Of a DNA stretch of 64,000 nucleotides, positions 42,738-54,130 are shown piece after piece. Numbering within the stretch: the stretch's first letter is position 1; each line of letters begins with the position of its first letter. A model generated the notes under the pieces. It was not told the origin of the DNA. It made no database searches and was given only the letters and a program-made list of their open reading frames with translations. Origin of the DNA: Diphasiastrum complanatum (Eukaryota; Streptophyta; Lycopodiopsida; Lycopodiales; Lycopodiaceae); NCBI GenBank assembly GCA_029204225.1, contig CM055100.1, positions 50,874,606 through 50,938,605 of the forward strand. Reading direction: 5' to 3'. The position numbers and the translations under genes were made by a program.

Positions 42738-43505
42738 TTGAGAGTTCCAAGGGAATCCTCAATGACAATGGCCGAGTCATCAAATTGCATGCAAATTGTC
42801 CATTCAATTGTGCATCTTGCAAGGGTGGTGAGCATTGGAGAGTCTACTATCTTTGAATACTTTTTGGAAAGTAGTAGTAGACATGAGGTGACTTGTTTCT
42901 TATCTTTAAGATCCATGGTGTTTATTACTTTGTATGACAAGACAATGAAATGGGATGCTTTGAAATCTACATTTGTTGTTGATAAAGCAATTTCATTGGA
43001 TAACTATTTTTGTAATAGTTTGAATAGAGTCATAAAAGATGAAACATCATTTGCTTTGGAAATCTTTGTGTCCACATGCTTTGTGCATGATCATTCCAAT
43101 GTAAGGACCAAAGATTATCCTATTTCAATGATATTAATAATGGTAGTGTTTTGCTCTTCAAGTAGAGATTGTAGAATCTACTTGTTTTCAACCAAAGAAT
43201 TTGTCAATGGTGGAAATGTGATCTTTCAAGAGTGGAAGATTTGTAAACTTGAAGAAGCACCTTTGGATCAACACCTTATTCAACTCATTGATGTTTTGGA
43301 GTCAAGTCAAGTGGAGGATCAAGCTCAAGACCCGAGGACTCCAAGAAGAATCTTGAGTATCAAGATGGAGCCATCAAGGCTCAATCATATGGATCAAGCA
43401 AGGCAAGTTGTCTTTGGCAACATTATTTATGCACTTAATATTTTAATTGATGTATCTTCAAGTGCACAAAATGCCTTGGAATCCATAGCTTGGCATGATG
43501 TTTAG
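42738..43505 (+). CDS. unknown 255-codon ORF in place of pol
   Basis: The ORF is in the same frame as Gag-protease, after the TAG at 42726, and ends at a TAG just before a short untranslated stretch and the purine tract. I recognise no domain with confidence. It has a hydrophobic first half (IVHSIVHLARVVSIGES, VFITLYDKTMKWDALKST), a middle with NGGNVIFQEWKICKLEEAPL, which faintly recalls the V(V/I)F-x-E linker after copia integrase, and a basic/acidic C-terminus. It may be a diverged or rearranged relic of the integrase C-terminal region, or a separate gene. The reading frame has stayed open for 768 bases. Confidence 0.45.
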   Translation: MRVPRESSMTMAESSNCMQIVHSIVHLARVVSIGESTIFEYFLESSSRHEVTCFLSLRSMVFITLYDKTMKWDALKSTFVVDKAISLDNYFCNSLNRVIKDETSFALEIFVSTCFVHDHSNVRTKDYPISMILIMVVFCSSSRDCRIYLFSTKEFVNGGNVIFQEWKICKLEEAPLDQHLIQLIDVLESSQVEDQAQDPRTPRRILSIKMEPSRLNHMDQARQVVFGNIIYALNILIDVSSSAQNALESIAWHDV

Positions 43506-43700
43506 TTTTGAAGTGTGCTACATGTATATAGACACATTTATGGAACATCTTGTAAGGGATCCTCTAAGAGGTGGTGAAAGTTCCTTCATGGACATCATTC
43601 TCTATTGGAGTTGCTAAAGTTCCTTGTTTGTAGCTGGAGTTTTTAGACACTTTTAAAAACATTCATTCATCTATCAAGAGAGTTGTAGATAGATCAAGCT

Positions 43701-43712
43701 AAATTTGAGGAG
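43701..43712 (+). other. polypurine tract
   Basis: AAATTTGAGGAG lies directly before the TGTGAAG start of the 3' LTR. It is weaker than usual because of the TTT. Confidence 0.6.
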
Positions 43713-44407
43713 TGTGAAGAATTGCCAAAAATTGGCAAATCTAGCTTGATCAAAAACCATGTAGAATAGTGTAAATTGTGTACACAAGTGCCTCCCGCAC
43801 ATGTGAGGCCATGATGCCACATGGGAAACCCATCCTAATGTAGATTAGGTCAAGTCAAGAGAGTTGGTCATGTCTATTTGGTGGTTATCCCTACTTTATA
43901 GGACCTACACCTAAGTTTAAGGTGAAAATTTGACCAACTAGCTACCTACCAAGCATAACTCTAGGATCTAGACTAGGGTTTCATTCTAGGGTAAGAAGGG
44001 TGAGTTAACTTCCTTTACATGCTGGAAATCCACCTAACTTCAAGAAGGAAGTCGAATTTGCTATGTATTCCAAGCTCCCATAGTGAAAAGATAGATAATT
44101 TTTGGAGCTCATTGGCAATCTCAAGCTTGTTCACTATGTACAGTTTTTGTGATCCAAATGAAACCAAATCAATTTCTACTTGTTTCTCAGGTTGAAGGCC
44201 GTACTACATCTTGTAGTACACACGTGTGGGCTCGGATTTCAATGTTGATCAAGTCTTTTGATTGTTAATGCTTGTTGTTTGTCAAATTGCCAATCTAGAT
44301 CAACTTTTTTGTGTCTAGTTTTTTGATAGATTGTTAAGCAAGCATCCAATCACTCTTGTGGATCTTTTGTAGATCCATTTATGGTCCTAAAGTACAGTAC
44401 TTTCACA
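43713..44407 (+). repeat. 3' LTR
   Basis: It matches the copy at 39842-40542 closely and is followed by the CTTTA target duplication. Confidence 0.95.
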
Positions 44408-44412
44408 CTTTA

Positions 44413-44560
44413 CACTGATCACATTCGAATTCTACTTTATGTCCTAGTTCTGTAATTCTGCTAACAGAGAGCAGGTTAAGTATTTTGGTATTTCGTGCAC
44501 ATATGTAAATATCACATGTGTGGAACATTTTACCACGTGTAGAGGATAGGCATAATCATT
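44413..44560 (-). pseudogene. upstream part of the interrupted copia (protease end)
   Basis: The minus strand reads ILNLLSVSRITELGHKVEFE then CDQCK, the segment joining copia protease to the pre-integrase domain. It continues in sense into 39836 (VVDRTGKILALGK) once the 4.57-kb insertion is removed. Beyond about 44560 similarity fades. Confidence 0.75.
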
Positions 44561-45133
44561 TATGCTGAGTTTGAACAGTCAAAAGGCCTTAAACTTGAGT
44601 CTTGGGGGTCCTATGCCAAAAATACCCTTGTACATATGTCAGTAGGTGATTAGGCCAAAAGTAGTTTTGACTCGAGGTAGTGTAGTCCTTTGACACTTGG
44701 CTTGATAGTAGAGGTCTAGTGACATTTTATTATGTGTTGTCATGTTGTCATGTGACCAATCAAAAGAGAGAGATCCATAGAATTGGTCCAATCATGTGTA
44801 AGAGAGGCCAAGTCCCTAGACCAATCAAATTTAGAGGTGATTTGTAAGAGGTCCAATCATTTTACTTGTTGACTACACATCTTGGAGCTCAAGTCACTAC
44901 TAGAGAGTGAGTGAGAGTGATTCCATGCTTAGTTTTTTGGAGAAATTGAAAGATCCTACACTTGGAGATTTTTAGTACCTTCTCTCTCTACCCGAAACCA
45001 CATGTACTTTTATCTCTTAACCCGAGAGCAAGCCAATTCCACACTTAGTTTTGTTCACCAAAAGTTGTCTTTGAATGTGTTGTTACAAAGTGTCAAGGCT
45101 ATAGCCCTTGCACAACACTCTTGGAACACAAAT
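44561..45133. other. no gene seen
   Basis: Possibly the decayed gag or leader of the interrupted minus-strand copia. No motif is recognisable. Confidence 0.35.
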
Positions 45134-45205
45134 GGACGTGTAGCTCAATGGTAGAGCACCCCACCGGAATGGGGGAGGTCCTAGGTTCAATCCCTAGCCC
45201 GACCA
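45134..45205 (+). tRNA. tRNA-like sequence, probably a pseudogene or SINE head
   Basis: The 72-base segment folds as a tRNA. It has GCTC/GAGC in the D arm, CCCC/GGGG in the anticodon arm, and a perfect CTAGG-TTCAATC-CCTAG T arm. The A box TAGCTCAATGG and B box GGTTCAATCCC are both intact. Faults: two mismatches in the acceptor stem, a mismatch closing the anticodon loop, and C where the universal T33 should be. The nominal anticodon GGA would mean serine, but there is no long variable arm. It is more likely a decayed tRNA copy or SINE head than a working gene. Confidence 0.45.
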
Positions 45206-45412
45206 CACACACCCATGTGTTTGATGAATGGTGATTGTATGATGCATGTCTAATGTGCTCTTACCTTAGAATTGCCAACCTAGATTGATTCTACCATATT
45301 GGTGCTTGATCTATGTGAAATCACATACACCTTAGGAGATCAGTCACATTGTTTGAGATGTCCTCACACATCTAAAAAGTACACACAAATCATTTTTGAA
45401 TCCTTCGAGTAG

Positions 45413-45480
45413 TTTCTCCACAACAATCACTCTATTTTCAGATACCGTACTTGTAGGTACAATCCGGGTGTCATTTGTTT
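45413..45480. repeat. 68-bp block shared with 19084-19151
   Basis: About 55 of 68 bases match in the same orientation with no gap, including TACCGTACTTG and TACAATCCGGGTG. At 19 kb the block is in the leader of a minus-strand copia. Here it lies upstream of the interrupted minus-strand copia, so both may be leaders of one family. Confidence 0.7.
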
Positions 45481-48400
45481 TGGTCAAACTCGATAGGTAT
45501 AGCCCAAGTTATGGGTAAAACATCCAAAATGCCTTAAAAACTACTTTTTGAACTAGAATTTCAAACTAAAGTTGAGTGGCCCCTTCAGTATACTTGAAGA
45601 TAAAGTTTTTTATTGAAATTGAAGTGGATTTTGCACTTTGGTTCCCTTCAAATTTCAAAAGATATTTTTCCTTGCAATTGGATGGTAAACCACGATCCAA
45701 CATCTAGAACATGAAATAGCTAATTCGTTGACCTTGTTGAAACTAGATATGATGAATGAGCCCGGGCCTCCATGGGCGCTGAAACTAGATCTTAAGATCA
45801 CTGGACACTTCTACACACTAAGGATGTACTTTTTCACATGTGTGAGGACACACAGATCAATGTGTTTGATCTTCTAAGGTGGGTGTGATTGCACATGAAA
45901 CTATCACTTGATTGATGCTACCAATCTAACTAGACAATCTTCAAGGCAAGAGCACACAAGCATTCATCATTGATCATTCACACTTACTCACACAAACCAA
46001 ACACTTAGCATGAAAAAAACTAAGTTCCAAACACATTCAAAGAGTGAGAGAGAGCCCTTCCTCTCAGGTTCAGGTATAGAGAGAATAGAAGAAAAACTAA
46101 ATTGTTATCATTCAAAAAACTCAAAAACTCATATGTACAATGAGGGAGCACTTCCATATAGGAGTAGCTCGAGATCTAGCATGAGAGATACTTGAATTTG
46201 ATTGGACCTCTAAATTCCCACCTCTCTCCATGATTGGAGCAACTAGCTTGAATCCTCACTTAATTTGATTGGGCCATATTTGACATTGAGATGTGGATTT
46301 AGTTGCATACTAGCAAAATACCAATCCTTACATTTTGCGACAAGTGTTACAACCTCACTAGACTCGAGTTGGAGGCCTCTTGACTTTTCAAACTCTACTT
46401 GAAAATATGCACAAGGCACTAATGGACATTTGTACATGAGATTGACAAATCAATCAAGCTAAAACTTGCCTATTTTTCACACTAAGGCTCCACCTACGCT
46501 GAGCGCACGCACTAATTCACAAAAGGGTCTCTCTCTCTTTCACTCATCCTTGGCTATGAAGGTTCAGGCCCTCAATAGGACAAGCCAAGTACAACACAAG
46601 GAATGGGAATGACAAGCTACAACATTTAATAACTCGAACTTGAGTGTAATATGATTACTTTATCCCAATCCAACAAGATGATAATGGATTCAATGATATG
46701 TTAAAAAATTACATGGGCAAATATCAACAATATTAAGCCTCTCAAGCTAGATGTCAATTTTGCAAAGAGACAACAAAAGTTAGTTTGAAAAAGAAAATCT
46801 AGAAAATAATGGATATAGCATGTTGTCATTGTGGGGAAGTCACCAATACGGAACTGCCTTACAATTAAATGTGTGTTTTTTGGAGGAAAATTGTTGGAAC
46901 ATATTCAAGAATATGCAAAGGAGCATAAATGAGCTAGCACCCTAAATTACATAAGGACAAAACGCCACTAAAACATGTATGATAGGTCGAGCCAAGGTTA
47001 GTAAAATTTTTGGAGATAATTTTGAGAAAGTCGAGGTGTGTGTGGTTATTACAAGGAAAAAGAATAACATGGCTAAAAGGCTCTCCTTTCCTTGAACAAT
47101 AGTGGAAAGGGATGACACAAATAAGGAGATTTGAAAAAAAAAAAATTGCTAACAATCTGAAGGGAAAAAGAGAAAATGATAACCAAGGAAAATCTATGCA
47201 TGCAATAAATATGCAATCAAACACTTTTCAGAGAGAATTTGGAGCAAGGAGAAAATTGCCATAAAGATAGGAAAACTTTGATCTATTAAAACAATGGAAA
47301 GAGACCAAAATAAACATAAGTTTTTAATAGTTATTAGTGTCTCCAAGATCCAGAAAGTAAAAATATTCATGCAAATGTGTTGGCTAAAACCTAATATTTG
47401 TAGCAAATATGGATGCCATTTAACTTATGGACTAAAACAATATTTTCCTAAGGTGGACATTATGATTGATGGAATAGTGATATTGGAAGTGGTAGTCGAT
47501 GCATATGTAATTGCACATGTAATGAGTTTAAAATTGGTAGTTGAATTTGGATTGAATGCGGAGCATATGGGGCAACGATTATGCGGCCTCCTAAGTAACA
47601 ATAAAAGATCTTACAAATAATATAGCCAAAAATAGTATCAACCAATGTGTACATAGTAAAGATGCATCAAATCGAGTTATATAATATGATGGTAGAAAAA
47701 TTCTAGATAAAGAAGGTAGACTACTTCCAACAACCTGATTGTTGGTTCAAGATCAAAGACGGTAGCAGTCAATGCTTACCCTACCACTCTTGGAGGTGAG
47801 AGAAATTTACCAAGAAATACCTTTGCATATGTAATGAATGCATTTTGAGGTATTAAGAAAGTTAACTTATGATGTTTTTTGAACAAAATGTCCTATTCCC
47901 TCATGAATGTTTTCTCCTTTATTGTGATATACTCTAGTGCATAAAGAAATGAACTTCCTATGAGTATTTCAGATAATCCACATTTTTCAAATATGAACAA
48001 TCCCTGTATAGTAGCCCAGGCTAGACAGCCTTGGTCTTCTATGTCCAAGGTACACTACATATTGAGAAGTTTTTCTACTCCCCAGATTTTCGTCCACTCT
48101 TGATTAGTGTACACCCATTTCTAACCAGCATCGAGATGATTTTCATTAGTCAACAAGAGATAACTTTTAAATTAGCACCGTAAATACATAGGATATGGGC
48201 AATCTCATTATCCTTGGCATCAGTCATAGTCAAGGAATACCAGTGCATAGTTAGTAGCAGTTCGGGGTGCATAATTCTGCACATTATCACCTGGACTTCA
48301 GCAAGAGGCAGAAAAAAAGCCATTAAAATCAACAATTATCCAAAATTATCTCAAAGGTTCTTGCAACTGGCCTTCAGGTTTTGTTTGATACATATGTAGC

Positions 48401-51400
48401 TGTCTTAGGATGCCTTTGAACAATGATTTCAATCAAAGCATCTGAAAAAGGATCACTCATTTAGGTCAAAACCAGAATGTCTCCAATAATACCAAATAGT
48501 AAAATTGTATGCTACATCTAAATATTGGCTTGATAGCCTTTGTTTTGACGTTACTTATGGCCCTTGCTTCTCTACCCATAAACTTGAAGAAGTTTATAAA
48601 AAATGCGTGAAGTAAAATCATGCAAACTCTATCAATTCAAGACTCTATCAATTCAAGATTCAAATATAATTTTCCAAGAGCATTTTGCCTTGGAAGATCT
48701 GATTTTCCCACGTTTGATCTGGAGATTTTTGAAGTGTTTTCACATTTTTTGCAATGCAGCAATTTGTACTTCAAAAATTGAATGGATTCATTCTCAATTC
48801 AAATTGACTTTTACTATCATGTCGTTCACTATGAACAGAAACTCAAAAGACTCTTCAACAAGGACCCGTGGCATAAAACTTTGGCAGTTTTCATTCTTCC
48901 ATCTGTAAAAAATTATATGTTTCTGGAGCAGCGTCGTACTACCAGAAGATCGTCTTAACACAAAAAAGTATGACTTTTGGATCTGAGATAAGATATCATC
49001 ATCTGATCTGTACAAAGCCAACAGCAAGACTGATGCACTCCAGATATAAACTGACACTTGCAGTAAAGTGTTTCTGAAAAAAAATTTGTGTGACAACTTT
49101 TTGGCAGGCGCGCGCGCGCTACTGTATGAAAGAGCAAGATTACCTCAGCATCAGCATAAGTAAACATGGAAACACAAAGAAAAACAAGAGTTTGGGAAAG
49201 GAGCTTCAATATTAGCAAAGAAGACTATAAGCAATCACGTCCTCCAGATTTTCTCAAACATTGCAAACGCGTCACAGTGATACAATCTGAGTAAAATGGC
49301 TGCTTGCAATTCGTCATCAAAAAGAGGATAAACGAGTCATTATACCCTTTGTAAACACATAAAGTCAATTCAGAAGTCTAAAATGTCATGCAGGTTTCCT
49401 ACTTCAAGTCATGTGGGGCAAGATATTAGCATTTGAAAAAGGTTTAACATGTTATGTATAGCCTATACTAAAACAGCTTGATTTTGCAAGTTCAGGGGAA
49501 TTTCAGTCCAAAATTGAGAATGCAAAATCTTCAAAGGAGCACCAAACAAAAAAACCTGATTGTGCTTGATGCGTTTTGCAATTTCAGCTTAAAGCTATGT
49601 CATCTACGAGACAACGTTGAACATTTTCCTGTTCTGAGTACCTTCAACTTGAGTGATACACAAAAAGTATCCCATGTCTTCTAACATAAATGCCAGATAG
49701 GAAATCTTCTATTGTAGAGAATATTTCCAAACTAGAGCATTCGGTACATGAGTATGAAAGTCAGCTGCATTGAGTACCTTTTGAGGTGTTGCTATGGGTA
49801 CTGGGCCACCCGGTCAATACTCAGAGCAATTCATGTACAAGATCCAAATTGTTTTATATCATTGAGAATAAAGTCAACTGAGGTTATACTCACCCACGTG
49901 GTTCAGTTCTCACTAAAACAAGCTCAAAGCATGCCCCGTAGAATTCAGTTGACTGTTTCACTGACCATGTATCTCTGGATGTTTCCCACAAGTAATACCC
50001 AGATATGGGAAAACATTGATATCTATAACAATCCAATAAACCTTAAACCCCTATTTACAATCATGGATCTGGGTAATCCAGGAAAAACAATACAGTTTGA
50101 ATTGCTGATCTTCCACTTGCAAGGTCTGAACTTGCCTTTTTGTCGGGATAATATGGAGATACTCTCCTATCTACCCAATTGTAGGCTTTTGGGGGTGGGG
50201 CGTGGGGACCTTAAGGACTAATTCTTTTTGCCAAGTTCACTTGACATAGTACAACAACATGCTACAAAATTTGCACATTGTGGCAAAAAATCTGCTTTTA
50301 AACCTAATAATAGGTTTTACTGACCCCAGAATGCCCAGCAATGGGGGTCACCATGGATCTCATGAAGAATTTTATCTAAAGATTCAGTGTGTTTAGCACT
50401 GAAATGTTATCATAATGTTTCAACATAGCTTCCTCTATATACATGAGATGTGCTCGTCCAAGGGAAAAACGTAACCAGTTGCTCCACCCTCCTAGCTGGT
50501 TAATTTTCATGCTCCATGCCAGCTGCAACACATTGGTAACAAGGATCTTGCTCATGTGCCAATTTCATCTTGATGAAGAGATCAGTTGTCACATAATGAA
50601 ACTCATGTGATACATTTCCCAAGATATTGTCTCAACTATTACATCTCCCACTGTCATCAAATGTTGCATGTATGAATGATTTCTTCCCAACTGGCTAAGT
50701 GGCTTTATGAATTTGGCTGCTTGCAATAATGCTTAACTGGACTATGACCTCCATACACATATGAGATTGTATGCAGTGAATGGCGTGTTCGAAGGTTGAA
50801 TACTTCTGCTGAATTAGAGTGAGTTTGCTGCCGTCGAACACAATAGGCTTTCATTTTCCCCAACTGCTCTGCCACTAGCATAAGTCGCCAAGATGAATGG
50901 TTAAGAAGGGCAAACAATCTTGAGAACACTTGGTGAATCCCTAGCTACCCAGCATTTCAAAACTCTTTCAACTTCAAAATTCCAACAAACCACAAAGATA
51001 TGCCGTTCATTTTATTCATTGAAGGTGTAGCTATTTTGGAATAGTTCCTAATAAAGCACTTGTTGAGGTGCTTTTATCTTGTATGTCTTGATGCATCTGC
51101 ATGGAATCAACCTTCAGGACTCGACCTGAGGAAGGAACCATCAGCCAACAAGCCACAGTTCATGGAAAAAAGAGATTGTGTTACGTGAGTCCACCACCCA
51201 GAGTTCCTGAAATTACTATTTTGGCCCAGGCCATGCTGTACCTCAGAGACTGATGTGATCTGGTGTAGTAGCACTGGTATGATCTCACCACAAAATAAGT
51301 CATAAAAACCAAGGGCAGGCAAGATTCTACATGAACATTTGGTGTATGTTGTGGAGAAACATCTAGGCATTACATCAATGGCCTTATTTGGACCCCCAAG

Positions 51401-52380
51401 AAGCTATTTTATATGGTTTCATTTATGATTTTCAAGCCTCTGGTTCCGTGTTAAACTCAGATGCTTCTTATCTGTAGTCACTTCTGGTTGCATGCAGCTC
51501 CTTTGGCTATTCATTCAATGATGTACCACCTCTAATCCTATCAGAATTTTTAGACTGGAACCCTCTAGAGGTCCACAGTTAGTACCTGTAGCAGTTCCAT
51601 AAGTCACTTACAAACTGATCATTTTGGTGAGTTGAGTTCTTTGTAGGAGACTCAGACTATTGTTCTTTTGCAGGCAGATATGCAGTTCATTTCATGCTCA
51701 GCTGATTGATGTTCATGCAGTAGAGACTGTCCTATGATTTCCAGGTTTTTGTATATTTCTGTTATGATTATGCTCTATATGCTAGTAAGTTCCTAACTTG
51801 GTCTGAGTACTTCCCAAAAATGGGAGCAAGCATATTTTCACTGCCCAAAAGCTTCTTTAGCAACCCATTGCTAGAGGAAAAAGAAGACTACTTTTATCAT
51901 TGTTGCCAATCTTTCTGGGCAAGAATCCATTTGAATTGGGCAAGAATCGGCTGGCCAAGTTCGACCAGTCTGAGTCATTTTAGGATTTTCTTTTTTGTGT
52001 TGGTTTTATTTCTTGCCTTATACTATACTAAAACTCAGTGCTAGTTTAGTGTTCATGATGCAATTACACGTGAGAGTAATAGGTAGTACTGTGGTAGGTA
52101 CCTGTTACCTGATCAATGATACCAAGACACCTAATTGAGCCTTAGAATCAGATCTATGGCTTCAGTGCTCAGTGTTAAAACTTATAACTTAAGAAGATTC
52201 AAGAGCTATTCAAAAGTGAGATGAAACACCATAGTAGTCAGACGCATCAATGGTCACACCTACATATCTATCCCTACTTTGGGCCCTCATGAAACTACAA
52301 ATGGGCCATCAGAAACCTTTAATAGGCCCAGAGACACTAGGAAAATTCACATGGATCAGATGCAGGGGAGTTATGCCACC
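45481..52380. other. long stretch without supported genes
   Basis: About 6.9 kb of AT-rich DNA. The longest ORFs (47294-47620 and 49748-50221 on the plus strand; 48794-49096, 50705-50929 and 51107-51370 on the minus strand) show no motif I recognise. A GCGCGCGCGC run lies at 49108-49119. The part from 48400 to 51800 looks less repetitive and could be intron or flank of a host gene, but no exon is supported. Confidence 0.4.
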
Positions 52381-52476
52381 TGCGCATTGATTCAATGAAA
52401 GTTGTATTTGAATCGAATCTGATTTTCGTGTTGGCTTCGATCAAATATAGGAGAGGTTTGTGCGTTGTTACAGTGA

Positions 52477-52809
52477 ATGCTGAACCTGGGCCAATCGGAC
52501 GTAATTTTAGGTCATGAGTGGTTCTTCGATAAAACTGATAGTTTGCAAATTGATTTCAAAAGGAATCCCACAATTTTGTACTATCTTGTTTTAAAATCTA
52601 GCTTCAGTGGAATTATTTCTGGTTCTTCTGATGTGAATGATGGTTCTGGTTCAATTATTGATGGTAATTTTACTGAGAATGATGAATATCAATGTTGTAA
52701 CTTAGATCATGAGCATGAAGAGAAACAAATATTAGCAGATCTAAAGCAAGAATTCTGTGATGTGTTTCCTAGTGAACCCCCACATGTCTACCACCGTCTA
52801 GGTCCGTAG
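52477..52809 (+). pseudogene. Ty3/gypsy protease end and RT linker
   Basis: The frame starts with NLGQSDVILGHEWF, the C-terminal block of gypsy aspartic proteases (usually DVILGMDWL), followed by an IDFKRNPTI-like strand. A long acidic linker leads to ILADLKQEFCDVFPSEPP and HRLGP, the entry to reverse transcriptase. A stop at 52807-52809 interrupts it. The protease active site and gag upstream are missing. Confidence 0.75.
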
Positions 52810-53730
52810 ATCATAGGATAGAATTAATTCCGGGTAGTCAACCTACCATATCGGTTTAGTCTAAAGGAAGAGGAGGAAGTGACTCGGCAAATTGAGGAGT
52901 ATCTACATATGGGACACATTCGGCCTAGTAAGTCTCCATGGGGAGCACCGGTCCTTCTGAAGGACAAGAACGATGGTACTTTCCGGATGTGTGTGGACTA
53001 TAAAGGGCTGAATCAGGTTACCATTAAAAACAAATATTCGTTGTTTAGAATGGACGACCTAGCTGATGGGTGGAGCTAAGTACTTCAGTAAGATTGATTT
53101 GCTGGCTATCATCATATTAGAATACATCCGAATGATGTATTGAAAACGGGTTTTAGGACAAGGTTTGCTCATTATGAATTCTTGGTTTTACCGTTTGGTT
53201 TAACGAATGCTCCGGCCACTTTCCAGCAAATGATGAATGATTTATTTCGTCCATAACTGGAAAAGTTTGTTGTAGTGTTTTTGGATGATATTCTCATCTA
53301 CTAAAACACTCAAAGAGCATAGGAAGCATCTCCGTATTGTCTTGAGGATATTGAGACAAGAGAAGCTTTATGCTAAAGAGTCGAAGTGTGAAATCTTTAA
53401 AAGTTAAATGTTATATCTTGGTCATGTCATATCTTGGGACGGGATTAAGATTGATCGAGAAAAGATAAGACAGTTCTTGAGTGGCCAATTCCTAAAACAG
53501 TAAGAGAACTTAAGTCATTTCTGGGATTTACAGTTTTCTTCCGTAAGTTTATTCTGGATTATTCAAAGATTGTTGCACCTCTCAACAGTGTGTTGAAGGG
53601 GATTATTACTCGTAAAGGTAGGCCTAGTCCACCATTTCAGTGAGACATTGGATGCAAGTTTTAACAAACTTAAGGAACTAATTGTCTCAGGACCAGTATT
53701 AGTCATAGCCGATCCTGATAAAATCTGTTG
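52810..53730 (+). pseudogene. Ty3/gypsy reverse transcriptase, frameshifted
   Basis: The blocks are in the expected order: [42 protein letters not shown], then in shifted frames [10 protein letters not shown] (motif A), [38 protein letters not shown] (motif B) and VVFLDDILIY (motif C, intact LDD). The connection follows ([23 protein letters not shown]). Frameshifts near 53075, 53305 and 53480 and at least three stops disable it. It is the polymerase that would copy the element RNA. Confidence 0.85.
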
Positions 53731-53735
53731 TTAAA

Positions 53736-54130
53736 GTGGATGCTAGTGATTATGCGGTTGGTGCAGTTTTACTCCAAGAGGGGAGGCCTATTGCTTTTGA
53801 GAGTAAGAAGCTATCTGATGCTCAAACTCGGTATACTACTAAAAAAAAAGAACTTTTTGCGATGGTGCATGCGTTGAAGACGTGGAGACACTATTTGTAT
53901 GGTATTCAGTTTATAGTGTGCTCAGATCACCAGCCATTGAAGTATTTCAGTAATCAAAAAGACCTTAGGGGTCAGAAAGCTTGATGGGCTGAGCTGATGC
54001 AAGAATTCGACTTTGATTTGAGATATATTAAAGGATCGTCAAATCAAGTAGCTGATGCCTTGAGTCGAATCGGCGAGGTGAATGAGTTGTCATTCACTGA
54101 AATCACTACGGACTTCTATCTCTCGTTTTG
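53736..54130 (+). pseudogene. Ty3/gypsy RNase H
   Basis: MDASDYAVGAVLLQEGRPIA carries the first catalytic Asp. The helix YTTKKKELFAMVHALKTWRH carries the Glu, and FIVCSDHQPLKYF the next Asp. It ends with YIKGSSNQVADALSRI (last Asp), so the full catalytic set is present. One stop after RGQKA breaks the frame. Confidence 0.85.

Larger units (their letters stand above)
39842..44407 (+). mobile_element. complete LTR retrotransposon, 4566 bp, with 5-bp target duplication
   Basis: Direct repeats of CTTTA (39837-39841 and 44408-44412) flank two LTRs (701 and 695 bp) that both begin TGTGAAG and end CTTTCACA. I count about 16 substitutions and two short indels between them, so the insertion is fairly recent. 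It carries a primer-binding site, a 0.8-kb leader, one long frame with Gag and protease plus an unknown region, and a purine tract. Integrase, reverse transcriptase and RNase H are absent, so it must have moved using enzymes from another element. It split an older minus-strand copia between protease and integrase. Confidence 0.9.

Noticed and set aside
45134-45205. Functional serine tRNA gene
   Set aside because: The anticodon GGA would mean serine, but there is no long variable arm, T33 is missing and the acceptor stem has two mismatches.
49748-50221. 157-codon plus-strand ORF
   Set aside because: There are no motifs, no context and no supporting splice pattern; chance length in a long gene-poor stretch.
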